NCBI RefSeq assembly: GCF_001038505.1
Contig: NZ_LDPY01000001.1
Span: forward strand, 1,922,001-1,986,000
Source of the DNA: Puniceibacterium sp. IMCC21224
GTDB taxonomy: Bacteria > Pseudomonadota > Alphaproteobacteria > Rhodobacterales > Rhodobacteraceae
DNA: 64,000 bases
Direction of reading: 5' to 3'
Of this stretch, positions 35,733-44,422 are shown in pieces. The translations under genes and the position numbers were made by a program. The notes below the pieces were generated by a model, which was given only the letters and a program-made list of their open reading frames with translations, was not told the origin of the DNA and made no database searches. Every line of letters starts with the position of its first letter. Within the stretch, counting starts at the first letter, position 1.

Positions 35733-35864
35733 ATGACCGATATCGCATTTAAGGGCGCCAAAGCACCGCGCCCCCGACCGACCCGTGCAGCAGCTCTGTT
35801 GATCGCTGTGATGCTGTCCATTCCCTTTGCTTTGCTATGCTTTGTTGCGCAAATCTGGGTTTGA
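35733..35864 (+). CDS. Putative small membrane protein
   Basis: An ATG opens a 43-codon frame: a basic, proline-rich N-tail (about residues 8-18) and then one hydrophobic helix (AALLIAVMLSIPFALLC) ending CFVAQIWV. The composition is that of a real bitopic small protein and not random sequence. It is divergent from the FemAB-like gene. The ribosome-binding site is weak and I recognise no family. Confidence 0.4.
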   Translation: MTDIAFKGAKAPRPRPTRAAALLIAVMLSIPFALLCFVAQIWV

Positions 35865-36234
35865 CCGCAGTGCCTGACTCCTCGGCCGAAGGTGTCCTGG
35901 GGCATCGGTGACCGGTAGCCCCGAGCGTTGTAACCACTCAGCGCAGCGATACTGTCCAAAGCCCAGCGACCCGACGATCAAAGTCTGGGTGTATACGCGC
36001 CGCCATCGCTATGCACATAGTTTCAGGGCCGCAATATCATCATCTCGGCATGATCTACCTGTCCCTAGCATTGAAAAAACAAGCGCTCTTCCTGGCATGC
36101 ACGACGGTCGGGCAGTCTTAGTGACGATCCGGTTCTTGACGTTGGGCCTTGGCCTTGATTTTGTGGACGTGTACGGGACATCCGGGAACGCAGTGTCCAC
36201 ACCCGGCGGACATCACAATATAAAGGATTTTCTT
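35865..36234. other. Intergenic region with no recognised gene
   Basis: This 370-bp stretch upstream of the outer-membrane-like protein carries no frame with coding character. The only clear element is TAAAGGA at its right end, the ribosome-binding site of the next gene. No palindrome of more than five bases with good placement was noticed. Confidence 0.5.
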
Positions 36235-36909
36235 TTGATCAGTCTCAAACATTGGGGACTGGCCGCCTGCCTTGTGGCAGGTGCGGCGAGTGGCGCATCA
36301 GCCGGTGCGTGGCCGCGCGGAGAGGGTAAATCCTTTCTGTCGCTTTCGCTTCAGTCGCATGTCGCGGGCACGGGTCAGGGCAACTTTCTCTCGCTGTTCT
36401 ATGAACGTGGTCTGAGCCCTGATCTGACGCTGGGTCTGGATGCGGGCCATGAGCTTACCTGGGGGACATACACAACTCCTATCGTGTTTTTGCGCAAATC
36501 ATTCGCGCGGTCGGATGGGTCAAGTGTCTTTGCGGCCGAACTGGGGTTGGGCGTCACCGATCTGGGCAACGGGTCGCTGACGACGATACGGCCTGGGCTA
36601 TCCTGGGGGCGTGGGGTTTCGTCCCGGTTGGGGCAGGGCTGGATCGGTATCGAGGCGACCTATGCCCATCGTTCGGACGGGTCAGCCCTGGGCAAGATTG
36701 ATACGACTTTTGGGTTAAATCTGGAAAACGGATCGCTGGCGTCGCTGCAGTTTCAGTATTCCGCCCCCTCGGACGGTGATCAGTCGCTGGCGATTGCACC
36801 GTCTTATGTGATGAAGGTGAACGACCAGGTATTTATCGAGATGGGAGGCAGCTACGAGATGATCAGCGGCCGCAAGACGATCAAGCTGGGTGCCTGGTTC
36901 AGCTATTGA
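36235..36909 (+). CDS. Putative outer-membrane beta-barrel protein of unknown function
   Basis: The 224-residue product starts at a TTG with AAAGGA spaced seven bases upstream. It has a signal peptide (MISLKHWGLAACLVAGAASG, cleavage near ASAG-AW). The mature part shows alternating polar and apolar strands with many Gly, Ser and aromatic residues, and ends in KLGAWFSY, an aromatic C-terminus typical of outer-membrane barrels. No family was recognised. The frame continues far upstream in non-coding sequence, and the signal peptide decides the start. It lies 100 bp before the NosR-like gene on the same strand. Confidence 0.65.
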   Translation: MISLKHWGLAACLVAGAASGASAGAWPRGEGKSFLSLSLQSHVAGTGQGNFLSLFYERGLSPDLTLGLDAGHELTWGTYTTPIVFLRKSFARSDGSSVFAAELGLGVTDLGNGSLTTIRPGLSWGRGVSSRLGQGWIGIEATYAHRSDGSALGKIDTTFGLNLENGSLASLQFQYSAPSDGDQSLAIAPSYVMKVNDQVFIEMGGSYEMISGRKTIKLGAWFSY

Positions 36910-37011
36910 GCCAGCGTTGACCTGACTGCGCTTCGATTGATGGTGGGCGGCGCGGGTCCATAGGTCTGACACCAAGGTCGCATTCTGGCATCGCAAACGG
37001 TGTGATTATCT

Positions 37012-39129
37012 TTGCGGATGAATGCTTGTCGCCTGATCCTCGTCTTTTTGACCTATCTCTGTGCCGCCGTGGCCGCAGGCGCCGCACCGTCCGAACGCGA
37101 CGTGATTGCCGCCCTTGTGGCCCCGCCCATGAGTTTGGGTGAGCGGATCAATGACAACGGTGTCTATCAGCTGTTGAATTCGGGCGGCGCCGCTGCGGGA
37201 TATGTGTTTGAAACCGAACCGATGGCACCATTGCCGGGCTTTTCGGGCGCACCGATCAACGTGTTGGTGATACTCGACCTCGACGGGCGGTTTCTGGACG
37301 TCAGACTGCTGAGCCATAATGAGCCGATCTTTGTCTCTGGGCTGGGCGAGGCACCATTTCACCGGTTTTTTGAACAATACCGGGGCCATTCGATTTCCGA
37401 GACATTGGTGGTCGGGTCGCCCTACGGCGCGGGTGACGGCGGCGGGCAGTTGGTATATCTGGATGGGGTGACCAAGGCGACGGCCAGCGTGCGGATTGCG
37501 CATGAATCCATCCTTGCAGCCACGCTGACTGTGGCGCGGGAAAAGATGCAGGGCGTGTCGGCAGGCCCGCCCGCCGCGCCCGATCCCGACTATTACGAGG
37601 ATCTGACCTGGACCATGCTGGTCGATCAGGGGCTGGTCGCCCATCTGCGCGTGACCAACGGTGCTGTGAGGGATGCATTTCGCGACACAATCTGGAGTGA
37701 TGATGATCCCGAGGCCGCCGATAGCCCAGATGCGGATTATCTTGACCTTTGGGTTGTGGACCTTGGTCCACCCAGCCTAGCTCGCGTGGTTCTGGATGAC
37801 GCGACGCTGGACCGACTGGCGCATTTTCGTGAGGTTTCCGGCTCGGACGAGCCGCTGTTGCTGATCGAGACGGCGCGCCACGGGCTGGTCTCAGAGGATT
37901 TTGTACGCAACACCGCGCCCGATTGGATCGGCATGCATCAGGACGGGTTGCCGGTGGCGCTGCGGGATGCTGATCTGCTGGTGGGTTTGCAACAAGACAT
38001 GCCGCAGGCGTTGCACGACGGGGTCCAGATGATCCTGCGCACCGACCGGCGGTTGGGGTTTGACCCGACGCGCGACTGGACGCTTAAGGTGCAGGCGGTG
38101 CGCGAACACGGCATGTTCCGTCCCGAAAGTGGCGCTGTGACACTGTCGCTGACCCATCGCACCGCTGATCGGTTCTTTGCCCGTAGTGATGCGGTGGCGC
38201 GGCGCAGCCCGTTCAAAGAGGCGATCCGCAACCGGCAGGGTGATCTGCTGGCGTTGTCGGTTGGATTGGCGTCGCTGCTGGCTGCATTGCTACTGGCGCA
38301 GTCGCTGCTGGCCGGGCTGCGGGACTATACGCCGGTGCGGCTGGCGATTTTGGCCGTGGTGTTGGGCTTTGTCGGCTGGTGGGGCCAGGGGCAATTGTCG
38401 ATTGTCACGCCGCTGGCGACGTTGCAGGCGGCGCTGCGTGGCGGCAGCTTTGCCTTTCTGCTGTATGATCCGTTTTCATTGCTGCTTTGGGGTGGGGCGA
38501 TTGTTGGCTTTGTGCTTTGGGGGCGGGGGTTGTTTTGCGGCTGGCTGTGTCCGTTTGGTGCGATGCAGGAATTTGCACATCATCTGGGGCGGGTGCTGCG
38601 TCTCCGTCAGATTGAGGTGCCTGCACACTGGGATGCGCGGTTAAAACGGCTGAAATATCTGGTGCTGGCGGGGCTTGTCGGCGTGACAGTGTTGGCGCCT
38701 GCGTCGATGGACAAAGCGGTCGAAGTCGAACCGTTCAAAACCGCGATCACCACCTTTTTTGTCCGCGAATGGTATTATGTCGCCTATGCGCTGTTCTGGC
38801 TGTTTCTGAGCATGGTCCTGTTCAAGGGGTTCTGCCGCTATGTCTGTCCGCTGGGTGCGCTGATGGCGATTGGTGGCGCTTTGCGACTGCGGCGCTGGAT
38901 CCCGCGACGGATTGAATGCGGAAGCCCGTGCCAGCTGTGCCGGGTTAAATGCAACTATGGCGCCATCGCCAAAACTGGAGAGATTGATTATGCAGAATGT
39001 TTTCAGTGTCTTGACTGCGTGAGTATCCATGAGGACCCAGCCCGTTGCGTGCCTTTGGTGTTGCAGATCAAGGCGTCGCGACGTCCGCAGCGATGCAGCA
39101 ACCCGCCAGAGCGGGTGCCCGCGCAATGA
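37012..39129 (+). CDS. NosR/NirI-family FMN and iron-sulfur membrane protein
   Basis: The 705-residue protein has a signal peptide or first helix (about 5-25), a periplasmic FMN-binding domain with the flavinylation-type motif DGVTKAT (151-157, Thr157 the likely FMN acceptor), then a long periplasmic segment. Several membrane helices follow from about residue 405, with two CxxxCP motifs (CGWLCPFGA and CRYVCPLGA). A C-terminal [4Fe-4S] ferredoxin-like part has two Cys clusters (CGSPCQLCRVKC, CFQCLDC). NosR passes electrons to nitrous oxide reductase and supports its maturation. No nosZ, nosDFY or nir gene is present here, and the neighbours are ApbE and a PQQ-dehydrogenase cluster. Its partner is therefore uncertain. 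Confidence 0.88.
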   Translation: MRMNACRLILVFLTYLCAAVAAGAAPSERDVIAALVAPPMSLGERINDNGVYQLLNSGGAAAGYVFETEPMAPLPGFSGAPINVLVILDLDGRFLDVRLLSHNEPIFVSGLGEAPFHRFFEQYRGHSISETLVVGSPYGAGDGGGQLVYLDGVTKATASVRIAHESILAATLTVAREKMQGVSAGPPAAPDPDYYEDLTWTMLVDQGLVAHLRVTNGAVRDAFRDTIWSDDDPEAADSPDADYLDLWVVDLGPPSLARVVLDDATLDRLAHFREVSGSDEPLLLIETARHGLVSEDFVRNTAPDWIGMHQDGLPVALRDADLLVGLQQDMPQALHDGVQMILRTDRRLGFDPTRDWTLKVQAVREHGMFRPESGAVTLSLTHRTADRFFARSDAVARRSPFKEAIRNRQGDLLALSVGLASLLAALLLAQSLLAGLRDYTPVRLAILAVVLGFVGWWGQGQLSIVTPLATLQAALRGGSFAFLLYDPFSLLLWGGAIVGFVLWGRGLFCGWLCPFGAMQEFAHHLGRVLRLRQIEVPAHWDARLKRLKYLVLAGLVGVTVLAPASMDKAVEVEPFKTAITTFFVREWYYVAYALFWLFLSMVLFKGFCRYVCPLGALMAIGGALRLRRWIPRRIECGSPCQLCRVKCNYGAIAKTGEIDYAECFQCLDCVSIHEDPARCVPLVLQIKASRRPQRCSNPPERVPAQ

Positions 39130-39998
39130 GGCGGCGCAGATTCCTGTCGCTGGCCGCCAGCTTTGCCTGTGTACCGCAGTTTAGCGTCGCGCAGGCGTGG
39201 CGGGGGCGCGCCCTTGGGGCTGATTTTTCGGTCCGGATTGACGGACCGCGGGCGCTGGTCGGTCAGGCGTTGTCTGAACTGCCGGGATTGCTGGCTGCGG
39301 TCGAGAGGACGTTCAGCCTGTTTGACCCAGCGTCAGAATTGTCGCGCCTCAACGCGATCGGGCATGCGTCGCGTGTGTCGCCGATGCTGCGCGATGTCGT
39401 GGCCATCTCTGACCGGGTGCATGATCTGACCGGCGGGGTATTTGATCCTACGGTGCAGCCGCTTTGGCGCGCGTTGGCCAGCGGCGGTGATGCGGTTGCG
39501 GCGCGCCGGGCTATCGGCTGGGGACGGGTGCGGCATGGGGATGGTATTACACTGGATAGTGGGCAGGCGCTGACCTTTAACGGTGTCGCGCAAGGCTACG
39601 CCACCGATCTGTTTGCGCAACGGCTGACCACGCTGGGCGCCACACGGGCGTTGATTGATCTGGGTGAACAGGTGGCGCTGGGGGGGGCTTTCCGGCTGGG
39701 CCTAGCGGACCCGGATCAGGGCATTGTCGGTTGGCGCAGCCTGACCGATGCGGCGGTTGCGACCTCGAGTCCGGCGGCGATGGCTTTGGGGCAGGGACAG
39801 ACACATATCCTGTCGCCGGATGGATCAGACCCCGTTTGGTCAACCGTCAGTGTCGAAGCACCGACCGCGACCCTTGCCGATGCGCTGTCGACTGCGGCGG
39901 TGTTTATGGACCGCGCCACGCTGCGCCGCCTCAGGGTGGTGGCGGGGCTGGGACGGATCATGACCGTTGACCGGGCAGGCCGAGTGTACCGGATCTGA
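39126..39998 (+). CDS. apbE: FAD:protein FMN transferase ApbE
   Basis: The 290-residue protein begins with a twin-arginine-like signal (MRRRRFLSLAASFA, cleavage near SVAQA). It contains the ApbE fold: ERTFSLFDPASELSRLNA, DLTGGVFDPTVQPLW, the FNGVAQGYATDL active-site region and HILSPDGSDP. ApbE attaches FMN to a Thr in periplasmic flavoproteins. The obvious substrate is the NosR-like protein encoded immediately upstream, to which it is coupled by an ATGA overlap. It converges with the binding-protein gene 5 bp away. Confidence 0.9.
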   Translation: MRRRRFLSLAASFACVPQFSVAQAWRGRALGADFSVRIDGPRALVGQALSELPGLLAAVERTFSLFDPASELSRLNAIGHASRVSPMLRDVVAISDRVHDLTGGVFDPTVQPLWRALASGGDAVAARRAIGWGRVRHGDGITLDSGQALTFNGVAQGYATDLFAQRLTTLGATRALIDLGEQVALGGAFRLGLADPDQGIVGWRSLTDAAVATSSPAAMALGQGQTHILSPDGSDPVWSTVSVEAPTATLADALSTAAVFMDRATLRRLRVVAGLGRIMTVDRAGRVYRI

Positions 39999-40003
39999 AG
40001 GGC

Positions 40004-40909
40004 CTACCATTCGGGTGGCTGAAACGTCAGGCCATAGTCGGCGTAGATCGCCGGGATGCGCCCATCCTCCAAGGCGGCGCGAATCGCGTCGTCCACAGCA
40101 TAACCCAGCGGCTTGTAGCCAAAGTGCAGCGCCACGCCGATCAGCCATTTCGAGCGCGCAAATCCGGCCAGCGGCGGTTGATGTACCGCCAGTGACGGCG
40201 CGAGCCCGTATTCCAACTGCGCCTTTGGTCCCATGGCTGCCATCACAGCACCCGACGAAAGTGCCGCCATTGCATCCTGCATGTCGGGGTAGCGATGCAC
40301 CCCCCGCGCCAATTGGCCCCCGGCAAAGCCCGTCAGATAGAAATCCGCGATCGAATCATTCTCGACCGCGACGCTATCAAACCGGAAATAGGCTGGAACC
40401 GGCCCGCCATCGGGATAATGTGCGACGTCATAGGCAATCGCGATGCTTTCGCTGGCATAGATCCCGGTGAATGTCACCTGTTCGACCCGGCAGGCATAGG
40501 CGCTGTCATAGGGCACCCGCATCATCACATTCGAAACCGAGCCGCCGACAACCGGCCCCTTCCAGATATAATTGCGCAGATCCGCATCCAGCGTTTCGCT
40601 GGCGCCAACAAAATCGAAACGCGCCTCAACCCCCATGGCGTCGGCCACCAGCCGGGCGATGTCCACATCGACGCCGCGCGGCGTGCCGTTCTGCTGCCAG
40701 GAATAGGGGGGGTAATCCGCGTAAACGGCAAAGCGGATCCAGCCGCGATCAATAATCGTATCGACATCCTGACCAACCACGTCGCGCCCCGCGTTCTGGG
40801 GTTTGGGCTGGGGTGTGAAATCTGCGCAAGGGTCAGCCGCAAAAACGGCGGCAGGTGCGCAAAGCACCGCCGCCGCCGTTACAGCACACGCCCGGAGGAG
40901 AGAGGTCAT
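40004..40909 (-). CDS. Quinoprotein-associated periplasmic binding protein (XoxJ/MoxJ-like)
   Basis: The 301-residue protein has a signal peptide (MTSLLRACAVTAAAV, cleavage near VFAAD) followed by a type-II solute-binding fold (IRFAVYADYPPYSW, GVDVDIARLVADAMGV, MQDAMAALSSGAVMAAMGP). It resembles the MoxJ/XoxJ group found beside PQQ alcohol dehydrogenases, which may activate the dehydrogenase instead of binding a transported solute. No ABC permease or ATPase is adjacent. The ATG was preferred over an upstream GTG that overlaps the cytochrome gene stop (GTGA). Confidence 0.82.
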   Translation of the reverse strand: MTSLLRACAVTAAAVLCAPAAVFAADPCADFTPQPKPQNAGRDVVGQDVDTIIDRGWIRFAVYADYPPYSWQQNGTPRGVDVDIARLVADAMGVEARFDFVGASETLDADLRNYIWKGPVVGGSVSNVMMRVPYDSAYACRVEQVTFTGIYASESIAIAYDVAHYPDGGPVPAYFRFDSVAVENDSIADFYLTGFAGGQLARGVHRYPDMQDAMAALSSGAVMAAMGPKAQLEYGLAPSLAVHQPPLAGFARSKWLIGVALHFGYKPLGYAVDDAIRAALEDGRIPAIYADYGLTFQPPEW

Positions 40910-40929
40910 GGCCGTATCGTAAAACGGGA

Positions 40930-41628
40930 TCACTGCGTCGCCGACAGACCGATGGTCAGCGTCTCGGCGGCCTTGTCATAGGCGGCGGATGAGCCGTCGA
41001 TCAGATTACCGGCCCGATATGCCACCGAATCCGCCACCGGCGCGCCCGACAGCGTGTCGATGTTGCTCGCAATGTCTGACAGTCGCCCCTTGAGGGCATC
41101 CGGGTCTGCGCCCGTCGAATCCAGCGCATAGGTTTTCAATTGGTCGCGGATGGCGTGCAATTCATCCGAAACCGCGTCCATTGCATCGCTGTCCGGGCGG
41201 GTTTCGACATAGGTGCGGATCGCCCAGGCCGCCTTTTGGCCCAGCAATTCGCCAAAGGCCGGCATCTTGGTGGTGCCGTTCTGGGTATAGCCGGTGCGGA
41301 ACCGTTCGATGAACCACTCATCACCATATTCCTCGGCCTCCAGGAACCGCAGATCGGGGGCCAGCCCGCCGGACACCCCCTGCAAGCCATGGCAGCGTGC
41401 GCAGTTCTGATTGTAACCGGAATCGCCGATGTCGATGGCTTTGGCCCAAACCTCTTCACCGGCGGCTTCGGCGCGATAGGGGTTTTCTGTCAGCCAGTCC
41501 TCACCCACTTCGGGCAGGGAGGCGGTGTCGACGGGCTGCGGTGCGACATCCCCGTGTGCCAAGGTCAGGGTTGCAGTCGTCAGCAGCGCGGCGGCGCCCG
41601 TCATCAGGTGGGTTTTAAAACAGGTCAT
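40930..41628 (-). CDS. pedF: Cytochrome c550, PedF type
   Basis: The 232-residue protein has a signal peptide (about residues 1-24, TLTLAHGD) and one class-I cytochrome c domain: heme motif CARCH at 76-80 and the probable axial methionine in TTKMPAFGELL. The sequence around GYNQNCARCHGLQGVSGGLAPDLRFLE and the DEWFIERFRTG segment matches the c550 of quinoprotein ethanol dehydrogenase systems, the electron acceptor of PedE/PedH. A C-terminal helical extension of about 90 residues follows the heme domain. AAGGA precedes the ATG. It is co-transcribed with the XoxJ-like gene. Confidence 0.88.
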   Translation of the reverse strand: MTCFKTHLMTGAAALLTTATLTLAHGDVAPQPVDTASLPEVGEDWLTENPYRAEAAGEEVWAKAIDIGDSGYNQNCARCHGLQGVSGGLAPDLRFLEAEEYGDEWFIERFRTGYTQNGTTKMPAFGELLGQKAAWAIRTYVETRPDSDAMDAVSDELHAIRDQLKTYALDSTGADPDALKGRLSDIASNIDTLSGAPVADSVAYRAGNLIDGSSAAYDKAAETLTIGLSATQ

Positions 41629-41808
41629 GGCGGTCCTTACGTATGACTGGGCGGTTTTCGTAGTCTCTATCCGGTGTAAAAAACCGGGCCATTGCCGGAT
41701 ATTGGACTTTCGTGCCAAAGGCCGCGCAGGCGGGTGCCGAGGTGTTGGACATTGGTCGTATTGGCGCCGCGCCTGCCGGTTTCTAGCCTCTGACATCAGG
41801 AGGATCTC

Positions 41809-42996
41809 ATGCAGAAACGGTGCGTTTTCGGATGGCTTGGGCTGATCTTTGCGCTTGGGTGCGGGCCGGTTTTCGCCGGGGATCTGGCGGGTGGTTTGGC
41901 GGTCGGGGTGACCTATCTTCGCCATGAAGTGGCACCGCCACCGACATTGTCGAACCTCGACCCCGAGCCTGCGGATCGCGGCGTGGCTGGTGCGGCCCTC
42001 GGAATGCAAGAGAACGCCACGACCGGGCAATTCCTTGGTCAACATTACAGTCTCGACGTTGTTTCAATCCCTGAGGGTGGCGATTTTCTGGCGGCGGTGC
42101 GTGCGGCGCTGACCGGATCGGATCTGCTGCTCCTGGATGCCCCGGCTGAGGATGTGCTGGCCGCTGCGGATCTGCCTGGGGCGGCCAAGGCTCTGTTCCT
42201 CAATGTTTCGGCCGCTGACAGCCGTCTGCGTGGATCAGATTGTCGCACCAACCTGCTGCATACACTGCCATCCCTGGATATGCGGGCGGACGCGCTGGTC
42301 CAGATGCTGGTGCAGAAACGCTGGCGCGATGTGGCGATGATCACTGGGCCGAACCCTGTTGATCACGCCTTTGCTGATGCGATTGAGGCATCCATTCATA
42401 AATTCGGCCTCGAAATCGGCAGCCGTGCCGATTGGGATATCAACGCCGATATGCGCCGCAACGCCGCCGCTGAGGTGCCGCTGCTGACGCAGGCGCTGGG
42501 TGACTTTGACGTGCTGATCGTCGCGGATGAGGCGCATGATTTCGGGCGCTTTGTCCAATACAACACCTGGTTGCCGCGCCCGGTGGCGGGATCTGAGGGG
42601 CTGGTGCCCCGCACCTGGGCGCCGGTGATAGAACAATGGGGCGCAGCGCAGTTGCAGGCACGGTTCAGCGACCATGCAGGCCGCGCGATGAGTGACGAGG
42701 ATTACGCCGCCTGGGCCGCCGTACGGGCAATTGGTGAGGCGGTGACACGCACGGGCCGGACCGATGCTGTCGCCCTGCGGGCCTATCTGTTGGGCGATGA
42801 TTTTGAACTGGGCGGATTCAAAGGCAGCCCGATGACTTTTCGCGCCTGGAACGGGCAGATGCGCCAACCGATAGCGCTGGTACATCCGCGTGCTCTGGTG
42901 GCCACGGCGCCGTTTGACGGCTTCCTGCATCAGCGCAACCCGCTCGATACACTGGGTCTGGACGAAAGCGAGGCTGGATGTGAGGCGTTCCAATGA
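41809..42996 (+). CDS. Branched-chain-type binding protein of PQQ alcohol dehydrogenase system
   Basis: The 395-residue protein has a signal peptide (MQKRCVFGWLGLIFALG, cleavage near VFAGD) and a type-I periplasmic binding fold with VGVTYLRHE, NVSAADSRLRGSDC, NLLHTLPSLDMRADALVQML and WGAAQLQARF. It matches the family annotated as substrate-binding protein of PQQ-dependent alcohol dehydrogenase systems. AGGAGG precedes the ATG. It overlaps the beta-propeller gene by ATGA. The matching ATPase and permease genes usually found nearby are not in this window. Confidence 0.85.
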   Translation: MQKRCVFGWLGLIFALGCGPVFAGDLAGGLAVGVTYLRHEVAPPPTLSNLDPEPADRGVAGAALGMQENATTGQFLGQHYSLDVVSIPEGGDFLAAVRAALTGSDLLLLDAPAEDVLAAADLPGAAKALFLNVSAADSRLRGSDCRTNLLHTLPSLDMRADALVQMLVQKRWRDVAMITGPNPVDHAFADAIEASIHKFGLEIGSRADWDINADMRRNAAAEVPLLTQALGDFDVLIVADEAHDFGRFVQYNTWLPRPVAGSEGLVPRTWAPVIEQWGAAQLQARFSDHAGRAMSDEDYAAWAAVRAIGEAVTRTGRTDAVALRAYLLGDDFELGGFKGSPMTFRAWNGQMRQPIALVHPRALVATAPFDGFLHQRNPLDTLGLDESEAGCEAFQ

Positions 42997-43982
42997 TTGA
43001 TGTATTTGCACGGAAACGTGGCACGGTTTTCGCTGTTGCCATCGTGGCGCTAGTCGGAGCGCCTGCTGTGGCGGACGAGATCTGGGTCACCAACGAAAAA
43101 GACAATACCATTTCGGTCATCGACATCGACACTCAGACCGTGACGCGCACGATTCCGACCGGGGAACGCCCGCGTGGCATCATCTTTTCGCATGATTTCA
43201 GTGTCGCCTATATTTGCGCCTCTGACAGCGATGCGGTGCAGGTCATGGACCCGGCAACCGGCGAAATCTTGCACGATCTGCCGTCGGGCGAAGATCCTGA
43301 ACAGTTTGCGCTGCACCCTGACAACATTCACCTGTACATCGCAAACGAGGATGACGCGATCACCACCGTCGTCGATGTCGAAACGCACCGCGTGGTGCGC
43401 CAGATCAACGTCGGGATCGAACCCGAAGGCATGGCGGTGTCACCTGATGGCACATTGGCTGTCACCACGTCGGAAACCACCAATATGGCGCATTGGATCG
43501 ACACGGCGAGCGGCGAACTGGTTGCCAACACGCTGGTGGATTCGCGCCCGCGGCACGCCGAGTTTGTCAAACACGGTACCGAGCTATGGGTCAGTTCCGA
43601 GATTGGCGGTACAATCACCGTCTTTGATGTTGCCACCAAGGCAGAGAAGGCAAAGATCACCTTTGATCTGCCGCGCATCCATCCGGATCTGATCCAGCCG
43701 GTCGGGTTTGAGTTTACCCGCGACGATGGTCTTGCCTTTGTGGCGCTGGGACCGTCAAACCACATCGCCGTGGTCAATGCCGACACCTACGCGGTCGAGG
43801 ATTACATTCTGGTTGGGCGCCGGGTCTGGCACATGGCGTTTGATCGCACTCGTGACCGTCTCTTTACCACCAATGGCGTGTCGGGGGATGTGACCATGGT
43901 GGATGTGGCCAGCCGCAAGGCGATCAAGACCATCAAGGTCGGGCGCTATCCGTGGGGTGCCGCCTTTCGTCAGGTCGACTGA
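42993..43982 (+). CDS. PQQ-catabolism-associated YVTN beta-propeller protein
   Basis: The 329-residue protein has a signal peptide (cleavage near APAVAD) and seven YVTN-like blades: EIWVTNEKDNTISVIDID, then repeats such as GIEPEGMAVSPDG, ELWVSSEIGGTITVFD and DRLFTTNGVSGDVTMVD. It belongs to the periplasmic beta-propeller proteins that accompany PQQ-dependent dehydrogenases. The role is unknown and may be in scaffolding or metal or cofactor handling. ATGA overlap with the binding-protein gene shows coupling. Confidence 0.86.
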   Translation: MIDVFARKRGTVFAVAIVALVGAPAVADEIWVTNEKDNTISVIDIDTQTVTRTIPTGERPRGIIFSHDFSVAYICASDSDAVQVMDPATGEILHDLPSGEDPEQFALHPDNIHLYIANEDDAITTVVDVETHRVVRQINVGIEPEGMAVSPDGTLAVTTSETTNMAHWIDTASGELVANTLVDSRPRHAEFVKHGTELWVSSEIGGTITVFDVATKAEKAKITFDLPRIHPDLIQPVGFEFTRDDGLAFVALGPSNHIAVVNADTYAVEDYILVGRRVWHMAFDRTRDRLFTTNGVSGDVTMVDVASRKAIKTIKVGRYPWGAAFRQVD

Positions 43983-44422
43983 TCCATAGCCGCGACAGGC
44001 GTAGTCATTGCGCGACCCATCCACTCTATGGGCCGGTCAGGCGTCGTCTGAGTTAGGGCGGCGTTGGTGGTCGTGTGCAGGACGGGTTCCGCCGCAACCC
44101 GATCCGCAACCAAAGGCGTAGGCCCGGGCATGCGACCAAAGCACAGCATGGCCCTGGCGGGCGTCCCTGAGCAGGCGGATGGCTGATCGGACTATCGGAT
44201 TTGCGCTGAAACCGCCCGAACAGCGCCATTTCATCATCAAATCGCGTGATTCCGGCGCGAATTCGGCTCTGACTGCGGCTTGGCTGTCAAGTCCACATCA
44301 GTCGTACGACCTAAGCGCCGTAGGTCGCAGCACCCCGGTTTCGGTAGGTTAAGACCGAGGCCGGACACCGGGTGTATCCCAGCGTTCCGGGTTTCACGAC
44401 CACCACTCAAGGGAGGACCAGC
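43983..44422. other. Intergenic region upstream of the PQQ dehydrogenase
   Basis: This 440-bp gap has no convincing gene; a 67-codon minus-strand frame at 44037-44240 lacks a ribosome-binding site and family resemblance. It holds one 7-bp palindrome (annotated separately) and the AAGGGAGGACC ribosome-binding site. Its length and the strong downstream ribosome-binding site suggest a regulated promoter for the dehydrogenase. Confidence 0.5.
44307..44327. promoter_or_regulatory. Palindrome upstream of the PQQ dehydrogenase
   Basis: CGACCTA and TAGGTCG form a perfect 7-bp inverted repeat around seven bases, about 95 bp upstream of the dehydrogenase ATG. The position suits an operator or an early transcript hairpin. 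Nothing identifies the binding factor. Confidence 0.4.

Noticed and set aside
44037-44240. A 67-codon minus-strand frame upstream of the PQQ dehydrogenase
   Set aside because: No ribosome-binding site, low-complexity Arg/Gly composition and no partner gene; more likely promoter DNA.
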